Source: an uncultured Spirochaetia bacterium (GTDB lineage Bacteria; Spirochaetota; UBA4802; JAGODF01). Taken from it: DNA of 32,719 nucleotides. Of the stretch, positions 23,558-31,362 are shown one piece after another. The stretch is from positions 1 to 32,719 of the forward strand of contig CALCJG010000228.1 in NCBI GenBank assembly GCA_937967705.1, given 5' to 3'. A program made the position numbers and the translations under genes. How positions within the stretch are numbered: the first letter of the stretch is position 1; the number at the start of each line of letters is the position of its first letter. The notes under the pieces were generated by a model. It was not told where the DNA came from, searched no databases, and was given only the letters and a program-made list of their open reading frames with translations.

Positions 23558-24130
23558 TCACCCCCCCACCTCCACACAAACATACTCCATCTCCGCATAA
23601 AGCCTTTCTATCTCAATAATCGTTTCATTCTTCTTCAGCTCCAGGGCGTCAATCCTCTCCTGCCCCCTGGCCGCCTCCAGAGGGTCCTCGAGGGAACGGA
23701 CGATCTTCTTCATCTTCGCTATCTGTCCCAATATCATATACTTGCGCTCGATGAGTTTTTCTATGGAAAAGGAAAGACTCTCCACCCTTCGGAGCGCCTT
23801 CCTTTTCTCTGACTCCTTCTTGGTGGCGATCTCCGTCAGCTGGAAGAACTGGTTGAAGCTGATCGAGGCGGACAAATAGGTCTCCTTGCCGGGTCCGTTG
23901 TACTCCTCATAGGGAGCCCTCCGGGAAAGGGTCACCGTGGGCAGGAAACGGAGGCTGTCATTCCACCTGTAAATTCCCGCTGTCCTGATCCTTCTCCTGG
24001 CCTCCTGGGTGGTCTTTTTCAGCTTGCTCTGCTCTGCGGCCTTTATTTCCGGTAATTTTTCCGCCCCCTGGGAGTGACCTGCCATAAAAATAATTGAAAT
24101 TGTCATGAAAATGGTGTTCAGTTTGAACAT
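23558..24130 (-). CDS. Exported TolC-like coiled-coil protein
   Basis: A 190-aa protein on the minus strand, apparently complete. A signal peptide spans about the first 23 residues (FKLNTIFMTISIIFMAGHSQGA). It continues with WNDSLRFLPTVTLSRRAPYEEY and ETYLSASISFNQFFQLTEIATKKES, which recall the strand-plus-helix repeat of outer-membrane efflux (TolC-family) proteins. A long coiled coil follows to the end (ALRRVESLSFSIEKLIE, KIVRSLEDPLEAARGQERID). It is far shorter than TolC (over 400 residues), so it is either a one-repeat relative or a periplasmic accessory. ATG 24130 has GGAGG nine bases upstream. The next gene starts divergently only 27 bp away. It may belong with the damaged envelope-stress locus it faces. 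Confidence 0.75.
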   Translation of the reverse strand: MFKLNTIFMTISIIFMAGHSQGAEKLPEIKAAEQSKLKKTTQEARRRIRTAGIYRWNDSLRFLPTVTLSRRAPYEEYNGPGKETYLSASISFNQFFQLTEIATKKESEKRKALRRVESLSFSIEKLIERKYMILGQIAKMKKIVRSLEDPLEAARGQERIDALELKKNETIIEIERLYAEMEYVCVEVGG

Positions 24131-24157
24131 AAAAATTATCCTCCGAGGTGATAAAAA

Positions 24158-24310
24158 ATGAAGCCCATTGTCCTTCAAGCCCAGGTGAAAGAGCTCCTCA
24201 ACTACATGAAATCCAGCGGTGATCTCAGCAAAACGAGCCTTCTGGAGATAAATAAAAAGCTTTTGAAAATCATGTCCGAAGTGACGGAAAACCTCGAAAA
24301 AGTAGGATAA
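24158..24310 (+). CDS. Small helical protein, 50 aa
   Basis: A short gene with GAGGTG seven bases before its ATG at 24158. The product is helical and amphipathic (VLQAQVKELLNYMKSSGDL, LLEINKKLLKIMSEVTENLEKVG), with no signal peptide or Cys. It is divergent from the TolC-like gene, with only 27 bp between start codons; the two ribosome sites touch within the sequence CCTCCGAGGTG (24141-24151). Any promoter must therefore lie inside the opposite gene. No family recognised. Its coiled-coil character resembles that of its divergent neighbour. Confidence 0.6.
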   Translation: MKPIVLQAQVKELLNYMKSSGDLSKTSLLEINKKLLKIMSEVTENLEKVG

Positions 24311-24514
24311 AAAAATTTTACCTTTCCGGGCCCTTTTGTTGAAAGAAACATCCTACAAAATGTCCCTTTTGATGAAAAAGCGCCCTGATTGAGTGATGAG
24401 CGCTCCGGATGTCTTTCATTTTCATGCTTGTTTTGCGTTTAAATAGGTTTTCGCGTTATCTCTATAAGGAATACGTTTAAGGGCGGGAATATCTGAAATC
24501 TTTACTCGAAAAAC

Positions 24515-25909
24515 ATGAAGGAAATCAAAAATAAATTACCCCTGTTTTTGTCTCAGAAAGAGATCGAAATATTGACCAAAAACATCAGGAAAGACCGCCA
24601 TAAACTGGGAATTTACCTCATGGCCTATGGTGGTCTTCGGGTTTCGGAAATGTGCTCTCTCCGGGTGGTCGATCTTCACCTGGCGCGGGGTTTTCTCCGG
24701 GTCCACGGGAAGAGAGGCAAGGAGAGGATCGTCCCGGTCAACAACCGTCTCCTGAAGGTCATCGAGGATTACCTGGTCCGGAACGGTCACCATCTAAGCC
24801 AGGAAAGCCTTCTGGTGGGGGGGAACCGCTCATCCTGGCACTATGCCGTGAAAAGGTACTCCCTCAAGGCGCTGGGGCGTACCGACATTCACTGCCACAC
24901 CCTCCGCCACTCCTTCGCCACCGGTCTTTATGAGAATGATGTTCCCCTGGAGCGTATCTCCCAAATCCTCGGACATTCCAAGCTCGACACCACTATGATC
25001 TATTCCCACATTTCCGTTGAACAGAAGAAGGAGGCGGTCATGACACTGGACGGTCCCCGGGGCCGGCTCTTTTCCCTTTTCACCTCCTTCCGGAAACGGA
25101 CAGACATCACGGTAAAGCAATACAGCGGTCTCGTCGGCCGTGAGAAGGAGCTCGACTTCATCCACCGCCAGGTCAAGAACAGGGTCTCTGTGATCCTCGT
25201 AGGTGCCCGGGGTTGCGGAAAATCGGCTATTCTCAAATCCGTGGAAAACGCCCTTCACATCGAAGAATTCAAGAAGAAACAGACCCTCATCAGGATCATC
25301 CTCTCATCTGAAAACATCGACGATCCCGCTGTCTACAAAGAGGCCGAGAAAGAACTCAAAAAACTCTCCATCGAGGAACTTTTAGACCAGCTGAAGGCCT
25401 TCGAGCGGGTAATCGTCATCGACGACATCTCTGAGCTCTCCAAACTGGACCGGAAGACCGTCTCCCGCCTCTCGGAGATCGCCCCGGTCGTCACGGCCAG
25501 TTCCCGGTCTTCAGACAAGAAACTGTTTAAGACCTTTCTCGACATAAAACCCCTCAAGCGCCATCACACCCGCCAGGTACTTTCCGAGATGATCCACCTG
25601 GCCAATCCACAGAAGAAGGAGCGCCTTGTCGATGACATCCTCCACCAGTCCGGAGACAACCTCAAGGAGGCGGAGTATATCGCCAATCAGTTGACCCTGG
25701 GAAAGACCAGCGAGGAAGTCCTCACCCCGGACCGGGAATCCAACCAGGTGAGCATCGCCCCGTTCCTTCTTATATTCGTCCTCTTTTTCGTGGCCTATGT
25801 GCTCAAGTCTTACGCCACATCGATGGTGGCCTTCAGCTATGCCCTGCTCGTCGTTTTTCGGCTTGTCTTTTATAAATATATTTTTATGCCGGCAAGCAGT
25901 AAGAAATGA
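24515..25909 (+). CDS. Tyrosine recombinase fused to P-loop ATPase and C-terminal membrane anchor
   Basis: A 464-aa protein with an unusual architecture. Residues 10-180 are a tyrosine-recombinase catalytic domain with all key residues: R42 (GGLRVSE), K69 in the beta-hairpin (HGKRGKERIVP), H128-x-x-R131 (CHTLRHSFA), H154 (ILGHSKLDTT) and nucleophile Y163 (TMIYSH). The usual N-terminal core-binding domain is missing. From about 203 (SGLVGREKELDFI) an AAA/STAND-like NTPase follows, with Walker A GARGCGKS (230-237), Walker B VIVIDD (299-304) and a sensor-like VVTASSR strand. Residues 413-430 and 435-457 are two hydrophobic helices. The predicted topology keeps both enzyme domains in the cytoplasm at the membrane. 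It is followed by two genes within 26 nt. No clear ribosome site precedes ATG 24515. Function is unknown; it may be a membrane-tethered recombinase or a DNA-binding sensor. Confidence 0.88.
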   Translation: MKEIKNKLPLFLSQKEIEILTKNIRKDRHKLGIYLMAYGGLRVSEMCSLRVVDLHLARGFLRVHGKRGKERIVPVNNRLLKVIEDYLVRNGHHLSQESLLVGGNRSSWHYAVKRYSLKALGRTDIHCHTLRHSFATGLYENDVPLERISQILGHSKLDTTMIYSHISVEQKKEAVMTLDGPRGRLFSLFTSFRKRTDITVKQYSGLVGREKELDFIHRQVKNRVSVILVGARGCGKSAILKSVENALHIEEFKKKQTLIRIILSSENIDDPAVYKEAEKELKKLSIEELLDQLKAFERVIVIDDISELSKLDRKTVSRLSEIAPVVTASSRSSDKKLFKTFLDIKPLKRHHTRQVLSEMIHLANPQKKERLVDDILHQSGDNLKEAEYIANQLTLGKTSEEVLTPDRESNQVSIAPFLLIFVLFFVAYVLKSYATSMVAFSYALLVVFRLVFYKYIFMPASSKK

Positions 25910-25932
25910 TCTTTATCAGGTAGGTTCCCTTC

Positions 25933-26085
25933 ATGACGCTGGAAAACTGTAAGAAATGCCCTCATCATGCAGAGTACGAAAATGGCCGGGTCTTTTGTAA
26001 ATACACTAATAACCTGGTCAGCTTGGCTACGGACAACAACCCCCGGCTGGGGATCATCGTTTTGGGTTGTCCCCTGGATAAATAA
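25933..26085 (+). CDS. Small four-cysteine protein, 50 aa (zinc-ribbon candidate)
   Basis: A short gene between the recombinase-ATPase and DUF457 genes, with AGGTAGG seven bases before its ATG at 25933. Cysteines at 6, 9, 22 and 46 (NCKKCPHH, VFCKY, LGCPLDK) with CxxC at the front suggest a metal-binding knuckle; two His follow the first pair. It ends three bases before the start of the next gene, so all three are one operon. No family recognised. The gene is shorter than common annotation cut-offs but the ribosome site, Cys pattern and spacing support it. Confidence 0.7.
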   Translation: MTLENCKKCPHHAEYENGRVFCKYTNNLVSLATDNNPRLGIIVLGCPLDK

Positions 26086-26088
26086 ATC

Positions 26089-27354
26089 ATGACCGCCGCC
26101 ACCCACTATGCCTTTTCCTATCTTCTCTGCTCCGCTGCAGGCTTCGAGCAGCCTGTGGCCCTGGCGGCCTCCCTGGCCTCCCTCCTCCCGGACATCGATC
26201 ATCCGGAAAGTCTCGTCGGTCGCATCTTCTTGCCGCTTTCCAAGCATATCCAGCGGAAGTATGGTCACCGCACGGTTACGCATTCCGTGTTCGCTGTCCT
26301 TGCCCTTTCCCTTGCTCTCTCTCCTCTCCTTGTCCTGGGCCTGCTCCTTCAGGTGGATAAATTCCCCACCTGGTATGCCGCGCTAATCCTCGCTTATTCC
26401 AGCCATATCTTTATAGACCTATTCAATAAATCCGGTGTTCGCCTCTTTGCTCCCTTGTCCCAGAAGGAATACATCTCCTTCCGCACCCCGGAGCTCCGGG
26501 TTCTGGTCTCCTCCTGGCAGGAGTATGTCGTCCTTTTCGTCATTGTCTTTCTGGCCTTCACCGTCTCCGGGGAGGCCTTCTCGTTTCACAAGGCCGCCCG
26601 CACGGTCGGCCGCTTCTTTTACAAGACCTATGACGCCGCGGTCAAAGACTTTCAGGAGAACAGCCGTTACCTCTGCATCGCCCGGGTAGACTACTACGAT
26701 CAGGCCGAGCGTATAAAGACGGTTGAGGATCTTCCTGTCCTTACTATGTACCCCGAAAAAGCCGTATTCCTCCGCAACGGCGAGCGCTTCGTCCTCCGGA
26801 AGGATCAGATCAACGAAATAACCGTGGACCGGAGCGAAAAGAAGGTCTCCCTGAAAAAGATCAGCGGTTCCGATCCCTCTCTCCTCCGGGCCGTCCTCCC
26901 GGGGTCTTACATATCCGGGACCATCGAAATAAAGAACTTCACCCCTGAACTGCGCTCCAATAACTTCATGTCTCTGGAAAAGCGTATCGACGGGGTTCTC
27001 ATCACCCTCAAGTGCGCCTCCCCTCACGATCTCTCTCCTCTCCTGAATATCGAGGAAGAGGTCAATCGGGAAAGGGAGAACCTGCAGAAAAAGCTCTGCT
27101 CTTACCAGATCGCCCGTCTCCGGGAGGAGGAAGCGGTTTTTAAGAAGAAGATTGAAAATTTAAGACGCAAGGGACTTTATAATAATTACGGTCGGATTAG
27201 CCGCCTTTCCTCTGACTTGAAGAAAATTCAGTCTCGTATCACTACTCTGGAAATTCGGGAGAGTATGGGACTTGACGCTGAAGTGGAGGGAAAGATTGCC
27301 CGTTTGGAAAAGGGATTTGTTCTTCAGTTCGATTTGTATTCTTTTAAGCCGTAA
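26089..27354 (+). CDS. DUF457/YdjM-like membrane hydrolase with coiled-coil extension
   Basis: A 421-aa protein. Residues 1-180 are a YdjM/DUF457-type integral-membrane putative metal hydrolase: H6 (ATHYAFS), D35/D37 (LPDIDHPES), H60-R-x-x-x-H65 (GHRTVTHS) and H106-x-x-x-D110 (SSHIFIDLFNKSG), with hydrophobic segments around 67-88, 97-115 and 145-162. A soluble domain follows (from about 180), with a beta-rich part (AVFLRNGERFVLRKDQINEI), and residues about 320-400 form a long charged coiled coil. The usual family member is about 200 residues, so the tail is an addition. The C-terminal 55 residues match the orphan fragment at 7634-7828. It lies three bases behind the four-Cys gene and closes the recombinase-ATPase operon. 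Confidence 0.85.
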   Translation: MTAATHYAFSYLLCSAAGFEQPVALAASLASLLPDIDHPESLVGRIFLPLSKHIQRKYGHRTVTHSVFAVLALSLALSPLLVLGLLLQVDKFPTWYAALILAYSSHIFIDLFNKSGVRLFAPLSQKEYISFRTPELRVLVSSWQEYVVLFVIVFLAFTVSGEAFSFHKAARTVGRFFYKTYDAAVKDFQENSRYLCIARVDYYDQAERIKTVEDLPVLTMYPEKAVFLRNGERFVLRKDQINEITVDRSEKKVSLKKISGSDPSLLRAVLPGSYISGTIEIKNFTPELRSNNFMSLEKRIDGVLITLKCASPHDLSPLLNIEEEVNRERENLQKKLCSYQIARLREEEAVFKKKIENLRRKGLYNNYGRISRLSSDLKKIQSRITTLEIRESMGLDAEVEGKIARLEKGFVLQFDLYSFKP

Positions 27355-27422
27355 GTTGTTTAATCACAATATTCTATATCGGGATAAATGCCTATTGACT
27401 AATAAGATATTTCAGCTAAGGT

Positions 27423-27546
27423 TAAATTTTAAGGCCCTCTGAAAAGGGGTTTTTTGCCTCATAGGGGTTAACTTTCAGAGAGGTGTACTTCTCATAATGG
27501 CATTCTGTCGAGGAACTTTTTGCATGGAAGGGACGGTAACTTCCTT
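27423..27546. repeat. 125-bp imperfect direct repeat, copy A (contains terminator)
   Basis: About 110 of 125 positions match copy B at 28273-28397, in the same orientation. It starts TAAATTTTAAGG, then holds a hairpin (CCCT...AGGGG followed by six T) that works as a plus-strand terminator for the gene ending at 27354, and continues with a conserved segment (GGTGTACTTCTCATAA, CTGTCGAG, AACTTTTTGCA, GGGACGGTAACTTCCTT). Conservation extends well past the terminator, so it is more than a shared terminator. The two copies bracket the genes at 27577 and 28106. Confidence 0.85.
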
Positions 27547-27576
27547 GATATTTATATTATGCGGGGGATTTGAACA

Positions 27577-28011
27577 ATGCAGAAGGCGAACATGAAGCAG
27601 CTCATTATTACCGTTATCCTGGTCGCGGCGGGGTCCTTAATCGGAAAGGTGAGTGTCAACTATTTTTTTTATAAGAACAATTCCTTTGACAAGGCCATAA
27701 TGCAGGCTGCCAGTGAACTGAATAAATCATGCCCGTTGATGGTGGACGGTGTCACGAGGCTGGACAATGCCGTTGCCCTGACGGATAATGTTCTCCAGTA
27801 CAACTATACCCTGGTAAATATTACGAAAGACCAGATTGATGTTGAACAGATGAAAAAAAATATGACGCCGGTTATCATGAATAATATAAAGACGAATCCA
27901 GCGCTGAAGGTATTCAGGGACAACAGGGTCACCATGGCTTACACCTACAGTGACAAAAAGGGCGTGTTTATTTTTTCCATGAAATTCAAGTATGATGATT
28001 ACAGTAAGTGA
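27577..28011 (+). CDS. Signal-anchored periplasmic protein, 144 aa
   Basis: A protein with one N-terminal hydrophobic helix (LIITVILVAAGSLIGKVSV, about residues 9-27) and an exported-looking domain: SELNKSCPLMVDGVTRLDNAVAL, LQYNYTLVNI and PALKVFRDNRVTMAYTYSDKKGVFIF. The CP-x-MVD-x-x-T-x-LD start and YNYTLVN strand recur in small envelope proteins of unknown function seen in many bacteria. GGGGGA lies eight bases before the ATG. It stands alone between repeat copy A and a strong hairpin (28042-28075). Envelope location is well supported; the function is unknown. Confidence 0.8.
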   Translation: MQKANMKQLIITVILVAAGSLIGKVSVNYFFYKNNSFDKAIMQAASELNKSCPLMVDGVTRLDNAVALTDNVLQYNYTLVNITKDQIDVEQMKKNMTPVIMNNIKTNPALKVFRDNRVTMAYTYSDKKGVFIFSMKFKYDDYSK

Positions 28012-28041
28012 CCCCGTGCCGGCTGCCGGGTAACTCACTTT

Positions 28042-28075
28042 TCTGACCCCGGGAACAGGGCGTCCCGGGGTCAGA
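28042..28075. repeat. Perfect 13-bp-arm hairpin
   Basis: TCTGACCCCGGGA (28042-28054) and TCCCGGGGTCAGA (28063-28075) pair exactly around an eight-base loop. It is GC-rich and very stable, but no T-run follows on either strand, so it is not a classical terminator. It lies in the 94-bp gap between two small genes inside the unit bounded by the 125-bp repeats. Confidence 0.75.
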
Positions 28076-28105
28076 GCACCTGTCACCGGCGAAGGAGACA
28101 CCGCG

Positions 28106-28282
28106 ATGCCCATCCATCCCGGCCTTGTTGCCATTGAGAAACTCTACCTGGAGATAAACCTGCTGAACCGTGAGCAGGGGAGCCTCGCCGATTACCTGGA
28201 CCGGGGGCGGCCCTCGCCCGAGCAGGCAGCCGGGGCCCACGCGGCCGTCTCAAAGATACAGGGGAGGGGCGATAAATTTTAA
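28106..28282 (+). CDS. Small protein, 58 aa
   Basis: AGGAG lies eight bases before the ATG at 28106. The product is helical: VAIEKLYLEINLLNREQGSL, then a Pro/Gly turn (DRGRPSPEQ) and AAGAHAAVSKIQG. No signal peptide. It is GC-rich, unlike the AT-rich genes that follow. Its stop codon lies inside the first ten bases of repeat copy B (TAAATTTTAA), so the repeat begins exactly at the end of this gene. The matching ten bases are also present at copy A, where no such gene precedes them. No family recognised. Confidence 0.55.
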   Translation: MPIHPGLVAIEKLYLEINLLNREQGSLADYLDRGRPSPEQAAGAHAAVSKIQGRGDKF

Positions 28283-28397
28283 GGCCCCCTGAAAAGGGGT
28301 TTTTTGTCCTTAGAGGGGTTAACTTTCAGAGCGGTGTACTTCTCATAAAGGCTTTCTGTCGAGTAACTTTTTGCAGTGAGGGGACGGTAACTTCCTT
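28273..28397. repeat. 125-bp imperfect direct repeat, copy B
   Basis: Second copy of the element at 27423-27546, about 88-90 percent identical by eye. It contains the same hairpin with six T (CCCC...GGGG, then TTTTTT), which would terminate the 58-aa gene, and the same downstream segment. Sequence similarity ends abruptly after AACTTCCTT at 28397. Beyond it the DNA turns AT-rich. Confidence 0.85.
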
Positions 28398-28493
28398 ATT
28401 CACAAGATACTGAACCAAGGCAAATAAGACTTGAATTTCTCGAGGATGCTTACATTATATCTTGATATTTAATATTAAATTATGGAGGAACTA

Positions 28494-28730
28494 ATGAAAA
28501 ATATCATATTCTTAATTTTTTTAATATTATTATTTTCCGTTGGTTGCGATCAAAAGCAGCAAGCAAAAAATACAAAACAACAATGGGATTACACCGTCGT
28601 ATATTTTGAAAAACGTGGTTCAATGGAATCTAAATTGAAATCCTTAGGTGATAATGGTTGGGAGTATGCCGGCCCATTGGCCGGCAAAGGTCTAGATGGA
28701 AAATATATTGCCTTCAAAAGACCAAAATAA
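28494..28730 (+). CDS. Small lipoprotein, DUF4177-like
   Basis: A 78-aa lipoprotein. The N-terminus is a lipoprotein signal (MKNIIFLIFLILLFSVGC) with lipobox SVGC, so Cys18 would be lipidated. The mature part has a DUF4177-like pattern: WDYTVVYFEKRG strand, then LKSLGDNGWEYAG and a final YIAFKRPK strand. ATG 28494 has GGAGG six to seven bases upstream; the in-frame ATG at 28482 lies on that ribosome site. It is AT-rich. It starts about 100 bp after repeat copy B and is followed by a 12-bp hairpin. Role unknown; DUF4177 proteins are small and uncharacterised. Confidence 0.82.
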   Translation: MKNIIFLIFLILLFSVGCDQKQQAKNTKQQWDYTVVYFEKRGSMESKLKSLGDNGWEYAGPLAGKGLDGKYIAFKRPK

Positions 28731-28748
28731 TTACAAGTATAAAGTTGG

Positions 28749-28774
28749 AACAAGAGGGCTAAAGCCCTCTTGTT
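28749..28774. terminator. Perfect 12-bp-arm hairpin after the lipoprotein gene
   Basis: AACAAGAGGGCT (28749-28760) pairs exactly with AGCCCTCTTGTT (28763-28774) around two A. It starts 18 bases after the stop codon at 28730, so a terminator or mRNA 3'-end stabiliser is likely, although only a weak TTGTTCTCTGTT tail follows. Confidence 0.6.
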
Positions 28775-28897
28775 CTCTGTTGCATTATGGTATTTGTGTC
28801 TCTCTGGAGCGGTGTTGTTTGGTAACAAGTTATTTCAACTTTTAATAGGTTGTGCCGTCATCCGTGGCGGTCAATAAATTACTAAGGAAATAATACT

Positions 28898-29503
28898 ATG
28901 TCAAAAGGAGATATGTTCATTAGTGTTTTAGAAATTATCAGTGTTCCAATTATTGTTTTAAATTTTGGTTCAGGTATTGTTGGTGGCATCTGGCTTGCAT
29001 TTTTAGGGCAGTGGAAATTAATAGGAATTGGGATTTTACTACTGTTCACTTCTCCTTGGCTGCTTTCTATATTAATGATGCCAAGAATTCCAATTGCGGG
29101 TATCACCACATATTTTTATGAAAAGAAAAATCCCCTTTCCCATTTATTTGGCTTTTTATCTCAGCTATACACAAATATTCTTATTATGGGTACTTGTATA
29201 CTCGCTTTCCTTATATGTTCAAGTTTTTCTGACGGTAAAATTGACGTCGGTTATATTCCTTTTTTGCTATGGTCTTGGGGTATGGCATTAGGTCCTTGGC
29301 AGTTTTTTGCTTCAAAGGAACCTAGTAACCAATTATCCTCAATAACACTGATTGGTGCCTCAATATTTTACTTCTTTTTTTTGATTAGTATTTATATTAG
29401 CCCACTATTGGGATTAATAATTATTGTTCTTTTTGGCATTGTACAATTAGTAGTCATACCTATTTTTAATACCTATGTTGCCTATAAAATTGAAATCCAA
29501 TAA
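28898..29503 (+). CDS. Polytopic membrane protein, 201 aa
   Basis: An integral membrane protein with about five or six hydrophobic helices (for example PIIVLNFGSGIVGGIWLAFL, LIGIGILLLFTSPWLLSIL, ILIMGTCILAFLICSSF, IFYFFFLISIYISPLLGLIII). Short polar loops separate them (YEKKNPLSH, SDGKIDVG). No catalytic motif visible. AAGGAAA precedes the ATG at fair distance. It is strongly AT-rich, like the two genes after it, and alone in its transcript. No family recognised; a transporter or envelope stress role would be guesswork. Confidence 0.75.
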   Translation: MSKGDMFISVLEIISVPIIVLNFGSGIVGGIWLAFLGQWKLIGIGILLLFTSPWLLSILMMPRIPIAGITTYFYEKKNPLSHLFGFLSQLYTNILIMGTCILAFLICSSFSDGKIDVGYIPFLLWSWGMALGPWQFFASKEPSNQLSSITLIGASIFYFFFLISIYISPLLGLIIIVLFGIVQLVVIPIFNTYVAYKIEIQ

Positions 29504-29592
29504 ATTGTTCCTTTTTTATCCATAATAATTATAAATTATTATAAATATCATTTTTATGACTACACAAAAATAATATAGGTTTACTTTGTGAA

Positions 29593-30588
29593 ATGAAAAA
29601 ATTTCTGAAATCAAAAATTGAAACTCTTTATGCTATAGCCTTTGTTTTAATTTTTTTTGCATTTAGTTATATTCTTATAAAAATTAATAATGCCACAAGA
29701 ATCGATCCTGGTATTTTTTTCATATCATTGTCATTTATTTTCGTAGGTATATGTGCCGGTACTTTAAATGACATAAAACATTATATTAGGATAATACAAA
29801 TACCTAAACCTAGTTATTATAATGATGATCGATTCAAATCAATTATACAATTTATAAGTGGTTTTTTGGGATTGATTAGTTATTCATGTCTTTCTATTGC
29901 ATATGATATGAAGATTATAGGTTTAATTACTGTACTATATTGGCTTATTTTCAGAGAAATTAGTATATTTCTAGGTTATAAAATCATTTCAACAATAAGT
30001 TTTCTATATGGAATAATTAATAATGAACATTTATCTTTAAAAAGTGTTTATAAGATCGGGAACCGTGGTCCTGCAGGAGGTTTTGTTTTCTTTGATAAGG
30101 GTAATTACTCATCTGGTTGGCGTTATCTGGAAGCTGCTGTTAAGGATCAAGGTAGATCCAAATGGGGTTGTTATGATAAATCAATATCTAAGAAGAAGAT
30201 GACATCTATAGGTACAGGCAAAATAAATACACAGCTAATATCACATCATTGTTTGGATGGTAATATAGCCGCTAAATTATGTATATCGTACAAAGGTGGA
30301 GGTAAAAGTGATTGGTTTCTTCCGTCCTTAGGTGAACTGTCACTTATGTATAATAATTTGCAAAAATCAGGTATTGGCGGTTTTTCTGGTGATTATTATT
30401 GGAGTTCTTCAGAGTCTAGTTCTATCAGCTCGTGGTGTAAACGTTTTCGCTTCACCCAAGTTATTGATGATTCCAACGTTGATAAATACTTAGATGATGA
30501 TGACGATGGTTTTGACAACTGTGTTGGCGCCAAAGTATTATATAACAAGGATCAATTAGCTTATGTTCGTGCTATCCGTTCTTTCTGA
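29593..30588 (+). CDS. Membrane-anchored DUF1566/Lcl-type protein
   Basis: A 331-aa protein with two parts. The first 150 residues contain hydrophobic segments (LYAIAFVLIFFAFSYILI, FFISLSFIFVGICAG, IIGLITVLYWLIF). From about 153 a DUF1566/Lcl-type domain follows: YKIGNRGPAGGFVFFDKG, SSGWRYLEAA, SDWFLPSLGELSLMYNNL, YYWSSSE and a final AYVRAIRSF. The pattern GPAGG...GW-YLEAA...W-LPS--EL--MY--L...YWSSSE is typical; these domains are frequent in spirochaetes and Bacteroidota and probably bind ligands outside the cell. An acidic DDDDDG run lies near 302. It is AT-rich. Function is unknown. Confidence 0.82.
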   Translation: MKKFLKSKIETLYAIAFVLIFFAFSYILIKINNATRIDPGIFFISLSFIFVGICAGTLNDIKHYIRIIQIPKPSYYNDDRFKSIIQFISGFLGLISYSCLSIAYDMKIIGLITVLYWLIFREISIFLGYKIISTISFLYGIINNEHLSLKSVYKIGNRGPAGGFVFFDKGNYSSGWRYLEAAVKDQGRSKWGCYDKSISKKKMTSIGTGKINTQLISHHCLDGNIAAKLCISYKGGGKSDWFLPSLGELSLMYNNLQKSGIGGFSGDYYWSSSESSSISSWCKRFRFTQVIDDSNVDKYLDDDDDGFDNCVGAKVLYNKDQLAYVRAIRSF

Positions 30589-30639
30589 AATGTACGTGGG
30601 GGTAGTAATAAAATATTCATAAAATAATGGTATTAAGAT

Positions 30640-31362
30640 ATGTTAGAATTCCATGAATACGGCTTCTACATAATATTTGGTAATAATGGGCATTTTTTTT
30701 TCTGGCGCAATATTGCTAATACCATTCTGATTATAATAGTAATTTCCTTATTGGTAATTCTTATTAAAATGATATTAAGGAGAAAAGATGATGAAAAGAC
30801 TAAATCATTTTTAAATTCTTCTACCATTGTTAACAAATGGAATGGTAAATCTGTAATTACATTTCCTGACCTTTCTTTATATAATGGAAAGTTAAAAAAT
30901 AATCTCCCCCATGGTAAAGGAATTTTTAAAATTTGTACTTTTCAACCATTGAAATTGAGATTTAATGAGGGTGTATCTTCACTTGTAAAAATAAATAAAA
31001 CAGAAAATGGTTATACTTACGAAGTTATTGAAGGAATTACCCATTTGGGTTCAGAGTTACTATTATATATCAAATGGCTGGTTATAATCAATTGTTTTGC
31101 TTTAGTTATTGCATTAACAAGAATGCCTTATGGCTATTATACTATACTTAGAATTTTAACTACTTTTACAACTTGTGGCCTTTCATACGTTTCATATAAA
31201 TCTAAAAGGTTATCGCTAACAATATTATCATTAATTCTTTGTATTATTTATAATCCTATATTACCTTTTCATATTGGTAAAACTTCTTGGCAGATAATCA
31301 ATATAATTAGCATACCTGTTATAATAATACTATATCTAAGTAATAGGAATAGGGTGAAATAG
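30640..31362 (+). CDS. Membrane protein with MORN-like motif and DUF6804-like tail, 240 aa
   Basis: An integral membrane protein. One helix lies near the N-terminus (IANTILIIIVISLLVILIKMI), followed by a cytoplasmic segment with LYNGKLKNNLPHGKGIF, which matches a MORN repeat (YxGxxxNxxxHGKG). After about residue 140 three or four further helices follow. The end (LSLTILSLILCIIYNPILP, then FHIGKTSWQIINIISI) closely recalls DUF6804-type small membrane proteins, with the NPI-P and W-II motifs. The ATG has only a weak ribosome site. It is the last gene before the AT-rich region in front of the initiator candidate. Function is unknown. Confidence 0.75.
   Translation: MLEFHEYGFYIIFGNNGHFFFWRNIANTILIIIVISLLVILIKMILRRKDDEKTKSFLNSSTIVNKWNGKSVITFPDLSLYNGKLKNNLPHGKGIFKICTFQPLKLRFNEGVSSLVKINKTENGYTYEVIEGITHLGSELLLYIKWLVIINCFALVIALTRMPYGYYTILRILTTFTTCGLSYVSYKSKRLSLTILSLILCIIYNPILPFHIGKTSWQIINIISIPVIIILYLSNRNRVK

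Noticed and set aside
28749..28860. Integron attC-like site after the lipoprotein gene
   Set aside because: The hairpin arms are perfect, without the bulges and core-site sequences of attC, and no IntI-type integrase with its extra motif is present.
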